The notes beneath the pieces are model-generated. The model worked only from the letters and a program-made list of their open reading frames with translations. It ran no database searches and had not been told where the DNA came from. Below are positions 27,709-36,833 of a stretch of 64,000 nucleotides of DNA, piece by piece. Position 1 is the stretch's first letter. Every line of letters begins with the position of its first letter. This DNA comes from JAJDAT01 sp964344185 (GTDB lineage Bacteria; Nitrospinota; Nitrospinia; Nitrospinales; JAJDAT01). A program made the translations under genes and the position numbers. The stretch lies in contig CAYFMN010000008.1 of NCBI GenBank assembly GCA_964344185.1, positions 1 to 64,000 of the forward strand, written 5' to 3'.

Positions 27709-28017
27709 TTATTTTTTCACTTTTTTTCCTAAATGAGATTCAATAGAAGCCATTTTTGAATCTAACCGCCCAGATTTACCTTTTCGATAATCGATTTTAA
27801 TGCCGCAGGTGATTCTGTTACAGTCGGAACTCATTTTTTCAAAGCATTTTTTAACGACCTCCATTACCTCGTCCCATTCTCCTTCCAAGACGGTACCCAT
27901 GGGGTTTAGCTTATAATTGACGCCGCTTTCGTCTATTATTTTTAAAGATCGGCTGACATATGGGCTAACGCTTTCTCCCTTATCCATTGGAGACATACTA
28001 AATTCCAGCAATACCAT
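27709..28017 (-). CDS. MTH1187/YkoF-like thiamine-binding family protein
   Basis: 102-residue small ferredoxin-fold protein of the MTH1187 (DUF77) family, members of which bind thiamine or related ligands as oligomers. The signature is visible in VLLEFSMSPMDKGESVSPYV, the YKLNPMGTVLEGEWDEV segment and the C-terminal KIDYRKGK. The ATG at 28017 is chosen because an AAGGAA ribosome binding site precedes it; the frame is open 10 codons further upstream. It is a single gene convergent with the radical SAM pair. Confidence 0.8.
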   Translation of the reverse strand: MVLLEFSMSPMDKGESVSPYVSRSLKIIDESGVNYKLNPMGTVLEGEWDEVMEVVKKCFEKMSSDCNRITCGIKIDYRKGKSGRLDSKMASIESHLGKKVKK

Positions 28018-28209
28018 GACGATTCCTTTTTGAAGCTTATATAGCAAAAAAATGAACGATTGAAACGTTTCACCTTCTCGCTCTGAGTTTATAAATGATT
28101 GTTTTTAAAAAAATACCTTGCATTTTATGCCGATTTTATGAAATGATCAACGTTCAATTCGAAATCCCCAGGACATTCGAATAGCTCTAAGTAAAGGTGG
28201 TTATGGCGT

Positions 28210-29283
28210 TTGGCCAAGCTTGAAGATTTACGCAACAAGATAAATGAAATAGATGACCGGATCTTAAATCTGGTCAACCGTCGGGCGAAAATAGCCTTAA
28301 AAGTAGGCGAAGAAAAATCCCGAACAGGTACAACGGATCATTTTCATATTCCGCATAGAGAACGCGAAATTATTGATCGGCTAAAAGACCTTAACAAAGG
28401 TCCATTTTCCGATTCAATGGTCGAGGTATTGTTTCGCGAAATTTTTTCCGCCTCTCTTGCTTTAGAAAGAACTCTTCGGATTGCTTATCTAGGCCCGGAG
28501 TCTACTTTCACTCACCAAGTTGCAATTTGCCATTTTGGACATTTTGCCAAATTCATTCCTCAATCAGGAATAGATACCGTATTTTCAGAAGTAGAGAGAG
28601 AAAATTCCGACTATGGAGTGGTTCCTATAGAAAACTCCATCGAAGGAATGGTTAACGCTACTCTTGATAGACTTACGAATTCTTCGCTTGTAATTTGCGA
28701 TGAATTAAAAATGGATATTTCTTTATTCCTTTTGTCAAAGCTTAAAGAAACTTCCAAAATTAAAAAAGTCTATTCACACCCACAACCGCTGGGCCAGAGT
28801 CGAAACTGGTTGAATCAAAATTTACCCAATGTAGAACAGGTTGAGACTTCTAGCACCGCAGCGGCGGCGGCAATGGCGGCGAAAGATAAGACTTCGGCGG
28901 CTATTGCTAGTCAAGTTGCAGGGGAACTTTATAAGCTAAATACATTGGCTAAAGATATTGAAGATAGACCGGATAATGGAACACGATTTTTGGTGGTGTC
29001 TAAACGCCCGGCGAAAAAAGCAAAAAAAAATAAAACGTCAATTATCTTTTCTGTTAACGATGAAGCGGGAGCGTTACTGAAAATCCTTAAGCTATTTGCC
29101 GATAGGAAGATTAATTTGAGTAATATTCAATCCAGACCCGCTCCGCAAAGGCGCTGGGAATATTTATTTTTTATAGATTTTGACGGTCATATTGAAGAAG
29201 ACACAACTTCAGAAATAATTGAGATTTTAAGAAGTCAGTGTTTGTTTTTTAAATTTTTAGGGTCTTACCCTTCAAAAGGCTAA
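28210..29283 (+). CDS. pheA: Bifunctional chorismate mutase / prephenate dehydratase (P-protein)
   Basis: Converts chorismate to prephenate and then phenylpyruvate in phenylalanine synthesis. Residues 1-90 form an AroQ-type chorismate mutase helix bundle (LRNKINEIDDRILNLVNRRA, EREIIDRL). Residues 95-275 are the dehydratase, with YLGPESTFTHQVA, PIENSIEGMV and the catalytic NGTRFLVV. The last 80 residues are an ACT domain with the SRP motif in NLSNIQSRPAPQRRWEY that binds Phe for feedback inhibition. It uses a TTG start nine bases after AAGGTGG; an ATG at 28203 in another frame stops after six codons. First gene of the tyrA-cmk-rpsA-sppA run. Confidence 0.95.
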   Translation: MAKLEDLRNKINEIDDRILNLVNRRAKIALKVGEEKSRTGTTDHFHIPHREREIIDRLKDLNKGPFSDSMVEVLFREIFSASLALERTLRIAYLGPESTFTHQVAICHFGHFAKFIPQSGIDTVFSEVERENSDYGVVPIENSIEGMVNATLDRLTNSSLVICDELKMDISLFLLSKLKETSKIKKVYSHPQPLGQSRNWLNQNLPNVEQVETSSTAAAAAMAAKDKTSAAIASQVAGELYKLNTLAKDIEDRPDNGTRFLVVSKRPAKKAKKNKTSIIFSVNDEAGALLKILKLFADRKINLSNIQSRPAPQRRWEYLFFIDFDGHIEEDTTSEIIEILRSQCLFFKFLGSYPSKG

Positions 29284-29291
29284 TTTATAAA

Positions 29292-30176
29292 GTGAGCGAA
29301 TTTTTATTTGATCGGATGGCCGTGATTGGGGTGGGGCTTTTAGGCGGTTCCATGGCGTTGGCTTGCAAGGAACATGGTTTGGTGAGTTCTATTTGCGGTT
29401 TTGGAAGAAATGCGGAACGTTTGGAACAGGCAAAAGCAGATGGAATTTTAGATGATTTCTCAGTTGATTTGGAGACGGTTCTCAAGGACGCTGATTTGGT
29501 TGTTTTAGCTACGCCTATTGGGCTTTTTCGGCAAATTACCGAGCAAATGGTTCCATATTTAAAAAAAGGGTGTGTGGTTACCGATTTGGGTTCTGTAAAA
29601 AGCTCAGTAATAAAAGATGTGGAACCTTTAACTTTAAAAGCGGGAGCTGATTTTGTTCCTTCTCATCCAATTGCTGGAGGAGAAAGTTCTGGATTTGAGT
29701 TTTCGAATGCAAACTTGTTTGAGGGAAAATTCTGTGTGGTTACTCCAACAAAAAATACCTCTCAAGAAGCGAAAACAAAGATATGTAAATTGTGGGAAGC
29801 TCTGAAGGCCAAGGTTGAAATTCGCGACCCTGAAGAACATGATCGTCTTTATGCGGCAACCAGCCATTTACCTCATATTTTAGCGTATGTGTTATTAAAT
29901 ACACTGGGAGAAATGAAAACTAAAAGCAATGAGGAATATCTTTCTAAAGGCGGTAATGGTTTGATTGACGTTGTTAGATTAGGAGCTAGCGAACCAAGCA
30001 TGTGGCGGGATATTTGTCTTTCAAATAAGGATTTTATTTTAGAGCTTTTGAGAGGATATCAGCTTGCTCTTGATAATTTTAAAGAAAAAATTGATCAAGG
30101 AGATGGAGATTTCCTGCAGGAGGCTTTTGTAGAAGCCAACGATCATCATCAAAAAGTTCCGAAGAGGAATGATTAA
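29292..30176 (+). CDS. tyrA: Prephenate dehydrogenase
   Basis: 294 residues, NAD(P)-dependent oxidative decarboxylation of prephenate to 4-hydroxyphenylpyruvate in tyrosine synthesis. The Rossmann motif is AVIGVGLLGGSMALAC. The conserved VTDLGSVKSSV, SHPIAGGESSG and ATSHLPHILAY (catalytic His region) are all present. The start is GTG, eight bases after the pheA stop, so translation is probably coupled. No ACT or chorismate mutase domain is fused. Confidence 0.95.
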   Translation: MSEFLFDRMAVIGVGLLGGSMALACKEHGLVSSICGFGRNAERLEQAKADGILDDFSVDLETVLKDADLVVLATPIGLFRQITEQMVPYLKKGCVVTDLGSVKSSVIKDVEPLTLKAGADFVPSHPIAGGESSGFEFSNANLFEGKFCVVTPTKNTSQEAKTKICKLWEALKAKVEIRDPEEHDRLYAATSHLPHILAYVLLNTLGEMKTKSNEEYLSKGGNGLIDVVRLGASEPSMWRDICLSNKDFILELLRGYQLALDNFKEKIDQGDGDFLQEAFVEANDHHQKVPKRND

Positions 30177-30182
30177 GAAATT

Positions 30183-30848
30183 ATGATCGTAGCGATTGAT
30201 GGACCTGCGGGAAGCGGAAAAAGTACGGTAGCAAAGATCGTCGCCGAACGGTTAGGTTTTAAATATATCAATACGGGCGCTATGTATCGAGCTGTCGCCT
30301 GGAAAGCTCATAAAAATGGGTTTTTGCTTAAGGATGAGTCGGCTATGGCCAGGGTGGCTGAAGAGTTAAATATTGAATTTGTTCCTAATCCGGGCGGACA
30401 AAAGATTCTTATTGATGGAGAAGATGTTGGCGCTAAATTAAAAGGCGAAGAAGCAGGAAATGGCGCTGCGACTGTGGCTTCTCAACCTCAAGTTAGAGAG
30501 ATTTTAACTAATTTGCAACGCAAGATGGGACAAGAAGGCAAAATTGTTATGGAAGGCCGCGACATTGGAACTCAAGTGTTTCCAAACGCGGATAAAAAGT
30601 TTTTTTTTCAAGCCGATCCAGAAGAAAGAGGTCGGAGACGATATAAAGAATTATTGACCAAAGGAGAATCTGTAGATTTGCAAAAAATTATTGATCAGAT
30701 TCGTAAGCGTGATTTAGAAGATATGAACCGTTCGGTTGCGCCTTTAATTAAGGCTGAAGACGCTTTGTTGGTTGATACAACTCATTTAGGAATAGAAGAA
30801 GCGGTTGCTAAGGTTATAGAGCTTATTGGACCTGAGGCCGCCAAATAA
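30183..30848 (+). CDS. cmk: Cytidylate kinase
   Basis: 221 residues. Phosphorylates CMP and dCMP with ATP. The P-loop is AIDGPAGSGKSTVAK, followed by the CMP-binding INTGAMYRAVAW and GRDIGTQVFPNADKKFF with R residues of the lid (RGRRRYKEL). It is six bases after tyrA and upstream of rpsA, the order found in many proteobacteria-like genomes. Confidence 0.96.
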   Translation: MIVAIDGPAGSGKSTVAKIVAERLGFKYINTGAMYRAVAWKAHKNGFLLKDESAMARVAEELNIEFVPNPGGQKILIDGEDVGAKLKGEEAGNGAATVASQPQVREILTNLQRKMGQEGKIVMEGRDIGTQVFPNADKKFFFQADPEERGRRRYKELLTKGESVDLQKIIDQIRKRDLEDMNRSVAPLIKAEDALLVDTTHLGIEEAVAKVIELIGPEAAK

Positions 30849-30887
30849 TTTTTTAAATATTAGTTTAATTTTGAAAGGATCCTATAA

Positions 30888-32591
30888 ATGGCACAAAGTT
30901 TAGAAGATTTTGTAGACGATATCCCCGACGGAGAACCTTTAACCGAGCAAGAACGCGCTGAGTTTGAGGAAATGGAAGCTTTTTACGAAAAAAGCTTGAA
31001 GAAGTTTAAAGAAGGGGAACTCATTTTTGGCACCGTAATTGGGATTTCAAAAGATGCTGTTACGGTTGATGTTGGGTTTAAGTCCGAAGGGATTATTAAT
31101 ATCGACGAGTTTCCCGGGCGAGATAAAGACATTACCGTAGGAGATGAGATAGAGGTTTTTCTGGAAAGAGTGGAAGATGAGGATGGTATCGTTGTCTTGT
31201 CGAAAGAGAAAGCTAATAAGATCAAGGTTTGGGATGAATTGGTAACGGCTTATGATGAAGACAAAATAATTGATGGAGAGGTTATTGCGAAAGCTAAAGG
31301 CGGTCTAACGGTTGATATTGGCTTGAAGGCGTTTTTACCTGGTTCTCAAATTGATTTGCGTCCTATTAGAAATTTGGAAAAATTGATCGGTGAGAAATTC
31401 CAAATGAAAATTATCAAGATGAACAAGAAAAGAGGAAATATTGTTTGTTCTCGCCGAGTATTGTTAGAAGAAAAACGGAAGCAGGCTCGCGAAGATACGC
31501 TTTCGCGAATGGAAGAAGGAAACCTTATCGAAGGCGTGGTGAAGAACATCACTGATTACGGAGTTTTCGTGGACCTTGGAGGAATCGATGGGTTATTGCA
31601 TATTACGGATATGTCATGGGGAAGAGTGAATCATCCATCGGAGATGTTCTCTATAGGCGACAAGATTAAGGTGATGATCTTAAAATATGATAAGAATAAT
31701 GAACGTGTTTCACTGGGCTTAAAACAAATTACCCCTGATCCATGGATTGATGTTGAAAATAAATACCCGGTTGATACTAAGATTTCAGGAAAAGTTGTAA
31801 GCATCACCGATTATGGAGCTTTCATCGAGTTAGAAAAGGGTATTGAAGGGTTGGTTCATATTTCTGAAATGACTTGGAGCCGACAGACAAAACATCCAAG
31901 TAAAATCGTTTCTTTAAATGACAACGTAGAAGCAGTAGTTTTGACATTGGATAAGGAACGAAAACGAATTTCTCTTGGCATGAAGCAAATTGAGCCTAAC
32001 CCTTGGGAACAAATAGAGGGCAAATATCCAATTGGCTCTGAAGTTGAGGGTACAGTTAGGAATTTGACTGATTTCGGAGCTTTTGTTGAGTTGGAAGATG
32101 GTGTTGATGGTTTAATCCATATATCTGATCTTTCTTGGAGCAAAATCAAACACCCTTCAGAAGTTGTAAAAAAGAAAGAGAAAGTGCGGGCGACAGTATT
32201 AAATATTGATAAAGAGTCTTTCCGTATTTCTCTTGGTATTAAGCAGCTTCAACCTAATCCTTGGGAAGGCATAGCCGAGAAATATCCGGTCGGTTTAGAT
32301 GTGGAAGGTAAAATTATTAAAGTGACCGGATTTGGCGCTTTTGCTGAGTTTGATGACGGACTGGAAGGTTTAATCCATATTTCGCATTTAAGTTCTAAGA
32401 AAGTTACTAATCCTGAAAAAGTTATTGCTGTGGGAGATGATATAAAAGCAAGAGTAGTTAAAGTCGACACAGTGAATAAAAAAATTGGCTTAAGTATTAA
32501 AGCTACTGAGGAAGATTGGGATTTGGAAACTATAGAAAAAGAACAAGCTAATTTGGAAAATGAAAAACCAATTCCACCAGAGGTTTCTTAA
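30888..32591 (+). CDS. rpsA: 30S ribosomal protein S1
   Basis: 567 residues with six S1 (OB-fold) repeats, starting near 40, 125, 207, 292, 380 and 467. Each has the G.V..I...G..V.L pattern; repeats 3-5 end HISDLSW-like and are the RNA-binding set. S1 brings structured or weak-SD mRNAs to the 30S subunit. A good AAAGGAT ribosome binding site precedes the ATG. It follows cmk by 39 nt. Confidence 0.96.
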   Translation: MAQSLEDFVDDIPDGEPLTEQERAEFEEMEAFYEKSLKKFKEGELIFGTVIGISKDAVTVDVGFKSEGIINIDEFPGRDKDITVGDEIEVFLERVEDEDGIVVLSKEKANKIKVWDELVTAYDEDKIIDGEVIAKAKGGLTVDIGLKAFLPGSQIDLRPIRNLEKLIGEKFQMKIIKMNKKRGNIVCSRRVLLEEKRKQAREDTLSRMEEGNLIEGVVKNITDYGVFVDLGGIDGLLHITDMSWGRVNHPSEMFSIGDKIKVMILKYDKNNERVSLGLKQITPDPWIDVENKYPVDTKISGKVVSITDYGAFIELEKGIEGLVHISEMTWSRQTKHPSKIVSLNDNVEAVVLTLDKERKRISLGMKQIEPNPWEQIEGKYPIGSEVEGTVRNLTDFGAFVELEDGVDGLIHISDLSWSKIKHPSEVVKKKEKVRATVLNIDKESFRISLGIKQLQPNPWEGIAEKYPVGLDVEGKIIKVTGFGAFAEFDDGLEGLIHISHLSSKKVTNPEKVIAVGDDIKARVVKVDTVNKKIGLSIKATEEDWDLETIEKEQANLENEKPIPPEVS

Positions 32592-32621
32592 GATGGCGTT
32601 TCTTTTTTCTAAGGAGTTATT

Positions 32622-33548
32622 ATGGAATTGACTCCTTTAACTCCTAGAAGGTCTTTCAAGAAAATTTTCTTTTTATTTTGCTTGGGGATCTTGGCTATAT
32701 ACGGATTAGCTAGCGGGCTTAGGTCTTATTTTGGCGGCGGGTCGCCGATGGCTAAAAATAAAGTCGCTGTTGTTGAGGTTCAAGGAATTATTTCTGATAG
32801 TCGGGAAATTGTGGGTCAGATTGTCGACTATCGGAATGATCCAACCATAGACGCGATTATTTTGCGGATCGATTCTCCTGGAGGCGCTGTTGGTCCTTCT
32901 CAGGAGATATATTCAGAAGTTTTAAAGACTCGTAAAGAAAAGAAGATAGTAGCTTCGTTGGGAAGTGTAGCCGCTTCTGGTGGATATTACGTAGCCAGTT
33001 CGGCCAGCCATATTGTGGCTAATCCTGGAACGCTCACAGGAAGTATTGGAGTTATTATGGCGTTTTCGAATATAGAAGAGTTGATTGGAAAAATTGGCTT
33101 GAAGCCTATGGTGATCAAAGCTGGCAAATTTAAAGACGCTGGTTCTGTAGTTCGCCCTATGACAGAAGAAGAAAATGTACTGCTTCAATCAGTTGTCGAT
33201 GATGTTCATAACCAATTTATTGAAGCTATTTCGGCAGGTCGTCAACTCAACATCGAAGATGTTAAAAAAATTGCCGATGGAAGGATTTTTTCAGGGCGTC
33301 AAGCTTTAGAGTATAAGTTAGTCGATCAGCTAGGAGGTTTTGAAGATAGCTTGGACTTTTTGCAAAAAACGCTAGGATTGTCTAAAAGACCTCGTGTAGT
33401 TTTCCCCGAAAAAGAATCCAGTTTGTTAGACTTTATTCTTCAAAGCAAATGGGCTGGCAGCCTAAACCAGACTTTGGGGCAATTGACTTTTCCTAAACTC
33501 CAATTTTTGATGCCGCTAGGATGGAGTTTAGGACCTATTAAAGGATAA
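32622..33548 (+). CDS. sppA: Signal peptide peptidase SppA (S49 serine protease)
   Basis: 308 residues, the short single-domain form. One N-terminal membrane helix (KKIFFLFCLGILAIYGLASG) anchors it in the inner membrane. The nucleophile Ser is in GSVAASGGYYVA, the oxyanion and substrate region is RIDSPGGAVGPSQEI, and the general-base Lys is in KAGKFKDAGS. It degrades cleaved signal peptides. An AAGGAG site lies before the ATG. Last gene of the pheA-sppA run. Confidence 0.94.
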   Translation: MELTPLTPRRSFKKIFFLFCLGILAIYGLASGLRSYFGGGSPMAKNKVAVVEVQGIISDSREIVGQIVDYRNDPTIDAIILRIDSPGGAVGPSQEIYSEVLKTRKEKKIVASLGSVAASGGYYVASSASHIVANPGTLTGSIGVIMAFSNIEELIGKIGLKPMVIKAGKFKDAGSVVRPMTEEENVLLQSVVDDVHNQFIEAISAGRQLNIEDVKKIADGRIFSGRQALEYKLVDQLGGFEDSLDFLQKTLGLSKRPRVVFPEKESSLLDFILQSKWAGSLNQTLGQLTFPKLQFLMPLGWSLGPIKG

Positions 33549-33677
33549 AAAAGCGTACTTTCGGGGTTTTATTTTAAGTTTATAAACTTTTTTTGTTGTT
33601 TTTGTTTAAATTTTGTTACATAAGATGGTGACTTTAAAAAATTAGGTTTTTATGGTCTATTGAAACCCTGAAAGTCC

Positions 33678-33705
33678 TTGACTATATGTTCCTTAATGTT
33701 ATACT
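33678..33705 (+). promoter_or_regulatory. Sigma-70-type promoter for the IHF/HU gene
   Basis: TTGACT (33678-33683), 16-bp spacer, TATACT (33700-33705), 49 nt before the ATG at 33755. Both hexamers are one base from consensus, and the position in the 206-nt gap after sppA fits an independent promoter. Confidence 0.7.
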
Positions 33706-33754
33706 TCGTAAAATTTTTCCCAAATAATTAATCGTTGTAGAAAGGGGAGCTTTA

Positions 33755-34081
33755 ATGACCAAAGCTGAACTGGTCGCCAAAGTCGCTAGCCAGATTAATT
33801 TGACTAAAAAGCAAACTGAAGTTGTTGTTAATACGGTTTTCCACAGCATTACAGAATCTCTCAGTCAGGGAAAAAAGGTGGAGCTGCGGGGATTTGGTAG
33901 TTTCAGAATCCGTGAACGTAATCCGCGAACTGGTCGTAACCCTAAGTCTGGAGTTAAAGTAGAAGTTCCCGCAAAGAAAGTTCCCTTTTTTAAGGCAGGT
34001 AAAGAACTGAGGGAATTAGTAGATAAAAATAGCGTGGGCGACGAGTTTGACGATGACGGCGACGATAATGGCGATGAATAG
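33755..34081 (+). CDS. Integration host factor / HU family DNA-binding protein
   Basis: 108 residues, nucleoid protein that bends DNA as a dimer. The diagnostic beta-arm is GFGSFRIRERNPRTGRNPKSG, followed by VEVPAKKVPFFKAGKELREL. The intercalating Pro of the arm (RNP) is present. Beyond the normal end, about 14 residues are almost purely acidic with Gly/Asn (FDDDGDDNGDE), an unusual tail. A strong GAAAGGGGAG ribosome binding site is seen. Whether it is the alpha or beta IHF subunit, or a homodimeric form, cannot be decided. Confidence 0.9.
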   Translation: MTKAELVAKVASQINLTKKQTEVVVNTVFHSITESLSQGKKVELRGFGSFRIRERNPRTGRNPKSGVKVEVPAKKVPFFKAGKELRELVDKNSVGDEFDDDGDDNGDE

Positions 34082-34149
34082 CGCTTTATTGGGTTAATTA
34101 ACCTCAGAATTTCTCTCCTGAAATTTAGATATGCTTTTTAAGCGTATCT

Positions 34150-35661
34150 TTGTGTATTCCTTTCAAAAACTTGAATCTTAATCGAGTTTTTCCAATTGTA
34201 ATTTTAGGTTTAGTTTGCCTTCTTAGGTATTTTTTTGCTGGGCAAATAGAACTAGTTCCTGATGAAGCTTATTATTGGGTTTGGTCAAATTTTTTAAGTT
34301 TTGGATATTATGACCATCCACCAATGGTTGCAATATTTATTGCAATCGCTACATCCATAGCTGGCGAGACGGAGCAAGGAATTCGCTTAGCTGCAATTTT
34401 ATCAGGAATGGGAATTACTGTAATTTCTTATCATTTAGGTAAGTCTTTATTTCAAAACCCTTGGGTGGGACTTTATTCTGCGGTCCTTTTTAATTTAGTT
34501 CTTATTTTTTCACTTGGCTCCGTAATTATTACTCCAGATACTCCTTTAATTTTATTTTTTTCTCTTAGCTTACTATGCATTTATCGAGCGATTTGGGAGT
34601 CTAAGCCTCTTTTCTGGTATGGCGCTGGTTTTTCTGTGGGTGGAGCCTTATTGAGTAAATATAATGGCATTCTAATATTGCCATGCCTGGGTCTTTTTTT
34701 TCTTTTTGCTAAAAATCATAAAAACTTATGGAAACGAAAAGAGCCGTATATTGCTATGGCAATAGCGTTTGCTTGTTTTTTGCCAGTTATATTATGGAAT
34801 GCCGCTCATGACTGGGTTTCGTTCCGGTTCCAATTTTTTCGAGGAATCCAAGGGTCGACAGTTAATCCATTTTTGAGTTTTTTAGAGTTTTTAGGCTCCC
34901 AAGCTTTAGTGGTTACGCCTTTTCTTTTTATCGCGATAATCATTATTATGACTTATTGCTATCGACTATGGGATTCTGAAAAAGATGATAGATTTTTATT
35001 TTTATTTGTTTTTTCAGTTCCAATATTTCTTTTTTTCTTGGTCTTTAGTTTTAAAACTAAAATTCAAGGAAATTGGCCGGTTATGGCTTATTTCACCCCC
35101 ATTTTGGCATTACCAGGTTTATATCTAACCCGTGGAGGTAAGCAGAAAATTATAGATAACAAAATACTGCGTTTTGTTAAAAAATGGGCTATCATTACAG
35201 TTGTTTTTTTTATTATTTTGGCTCATCTTCAAGGGATAGTCAGGGTTGTCCCTCTTCCTCCCAAAACCGATGTTTTTCTTAAAAAAGCTTATGGATGGAA
35301 ACGTCTGGGAGAACATGTTGGAACGTTTTATAACCAATTCAAAAAAAATGGCGAAATATTTGTTTTCACCGATAGGCATAATATTGCCGCCGAGCTGTCG
35401 TTTTACTTACCTGGAAAGCCGCAAGTATTCAAAATCCACGGTCTAAAACGTTATTCGTATTTTGGAAATCTTTCTCATTTATTGCGGAAAGACGGGCTTT
35501 ATGTTTTTGAGGAAGGTAGAGGTAATTTAGATTTAGTCCAACCTAGTTTTGACTCGATGCTTGAATTGCCCTTGATAAGCATTCATTGGGAAGGTCAAAT
35601 TATTCGGAAGTTTAGAGTATTCTGGTGCCATGGGTACCATGGAAATTTAATTGAAATATAA
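34150..35661 (+). CDS. Glycosyltransferase family 39 (ArnT/PMT-like) membrane protein
   Basis: 503 residues with about 11 membrane helices. The first periplasmic loop has the GT39 signature: catalytic acid in LVPDEAYYWVW and the FGYYDHPPM motif. It is predicted to transfer a sugar from polyprenyl phosphate to a lipid A, protein or glycan acceptor at the periplasmic face. The GT2 synthase two genes downstream could make its donor. The TTG at 34150 is the only near start and lacks a clear ribosome binding site, so the N terminus is uncertain. Confidence 0.85.
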   Translation: MCIPFKNLNLNRVFPIVILGLVCLLRYFFAGQIELVPDEAYYWVWSNFLSFGYYDHPPMVAIFIAIATSIAGETEQGIRLAAILSGMGITVISYHLGKSLFQNPWVGLYSAVLFNLVLIFSLGSVIITPDTPLILFFSLSLLCIYRAIWESKPLFWYGAGFSVGGALLSKYNGILILPCLGLFFLFAKNHKNLWKRKEPYIAMAIAFACFLPVILWNAAHDWVSFRFQFFRGIQGSTVNPFLSFLEFLGSQALVVTPFLFIAIIIIMTYCYRLWDSEKDDRFLFLFVFSVPIFLFFLVFSFKTKIQGNWPVMAYFTPILALPGLYLTRGGKQKIIDNKILRFVKKWAIITVVFFIILAHLQGIVRVVPLPPKTDVFLKKAYGWKRLGEHVGTFYNQFKKNGEIFVFTDRHNIAAELSFYLPGKPQVFKIHGLKRYSYFGNLSHLLRKDGLYVFEEGRGNLDLVQPSFDSMLELPLISIHWEGQIIRKFRVFWCHGYHGNLIEI

Positions 35662-35714
35662 TTTGTTTGTTTTAATAGTTAATCGGCGTTTCTGTTATTA
35701 GATTTTAATACCTT

Positions 35715-36833
35715 ATGACTTATAAACCGGATTGTAGTTTTTTCAACGGTGAAAAACCTTGCCAATTTAAAAGGCTTTGTGAAGGATGCGAAGAATACAA
35801 ACCCATGGGAAAACGTATTCTTATTTTAAAGTTGGCGGCAATGGGAGACGTATTACGGACTACTCCAATCCTCTCAGAGCTGAAACGTCGCTATCCAGAA
35901 TCTTATATTACTTGGGTTGTCGAAGCTCCGTCTTATGGTTTGTTAAATGGTCTCAAAAATATAGATCGTTTATTTGCATATAGCGAAGAAGTTTGTCGTC
36001 GATTAGAAGTAGAAAAATTTGATTTAGTGCTTTCGTTAGACAAAGACGTTCGAGTTGCCGCTTTAGCGATGAAAGTAGAAGGAACGGAAAAGAAAGGATT
36101 TGGTCTTTCTTCTTTTGGCAATATCTTTCCTCTTAACCCTGAGTGTGAATACGCTTTTCAGTTAGGAATTGACGACGAGTTAAAATTTAGAAAAAACCAA
36201 AAAACTTATCAGGAAATTATTTTTGAGGCGGTTGGTTTCAAATACGAACGGCAAGCGTATGAGCTTTTTTCTGGCGATGAGGAAAAAAAATATGCCGATC
36301 TTTTATTTCAAAAAATTGGGATAACTAATGATCAACCCGTAGTCGGAATATGTCCAGGAGCAGGGCCTTTATTCGCAAATAAAGCCTGGACGATAGAAGG
36401 TTACTGTCGTTTGATCGAAGATCTTTATTTACAAAATAAAGCGCAATTGATTTTATTGGGCGGCAAAGCCGAAATTGAAAAAAATGCGCAAATTTTATCT
36501 AAAGTTCCTAATAAGGTTTTCGATGGAGGTAATTCGCATTCCATCACCCAATTTTCAGCTATTATTTCGAAGTGTGATTTATTAATTTCAGGCGATACTC
36601 TACCAATGCATTTAGCTATTGGACATGGAAAACATGTCTTGGCTTTATTTGGTCCCACATGTCCGCAGGAAATTGATTTGTATGACAAAGGTGAAATAAT
36701 TATTAGTTCGATTGAATGTGCGCCTTGCTATAAGAAAACCTGCGATATTGTAGACCATTGTATGATCAAGATACCTGCTGAGACTGTTATTGAAAAAGCA
36801 AATAAATTTGTTGGAATGTTGTCAAAATGTTAA
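35715..36833 (+). CDS. Glycosyltransferase family 9 (heptosyltransferase-like) with Cys-rich N terminus
   Basis: 372 residues, GT-B fold. The GT9 start RILILKLAAMGDVLRTTPIL and the ADP-sugar-binding SGDTLPMHLAIGHGKHVLALF are present. Before the enzyme lies a 30-residue segment with four cysteines (C7, C16, C22, C25; C-x8-C-x5-C-x2-C) that could bind a metal. Another CAPCYKKTC-type cluster sits near the C terminus. It probably adds a heptose-like sugar to an LPS core or another envelope glycan. The next gene overlaps its end by 7 nt. Confidence 0.88.
   Translation: MTYKPDCSFFNGEKPCQFKRLCEGCEEYKPMGKRILILKLAAMGDVLRTTPILSELKRRYPESYITWVVEAPSYGLLNGLKNIDRLFAYSEEVCRRLEVEKFDLVLSLDKDVRVAALAMKVEGTEKKGFGLSSFGNIFPLNPECEYAFQLGIDDELKFRKNQKTYQEIIFEAVGFKYERQAYELFSGDEEKKYADLLFQKIGITNDQPVVGICPGAGPLFANKAWTIEGYCRLIEDLYLQNKAQLILLGGKAEIEKNAQILSKVPNKVFDGGNSHSITQFSAIISKCDLLISGDTLPMHLAIGHGKHVLALFGPTCPQEIDLYDKGEIIISSIECAPCYKKTCDIVDHCMIKIPAETVIEKANKFVGMLSKC

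Noticed and set aside
28203..28223. Six-codon ATG leader overlapping the pheA start
   Set aside because: No Phe codon run typical of attenuation beyond one TTT and no terminator/antiterminator pair; more likely chance next to a TTG start.
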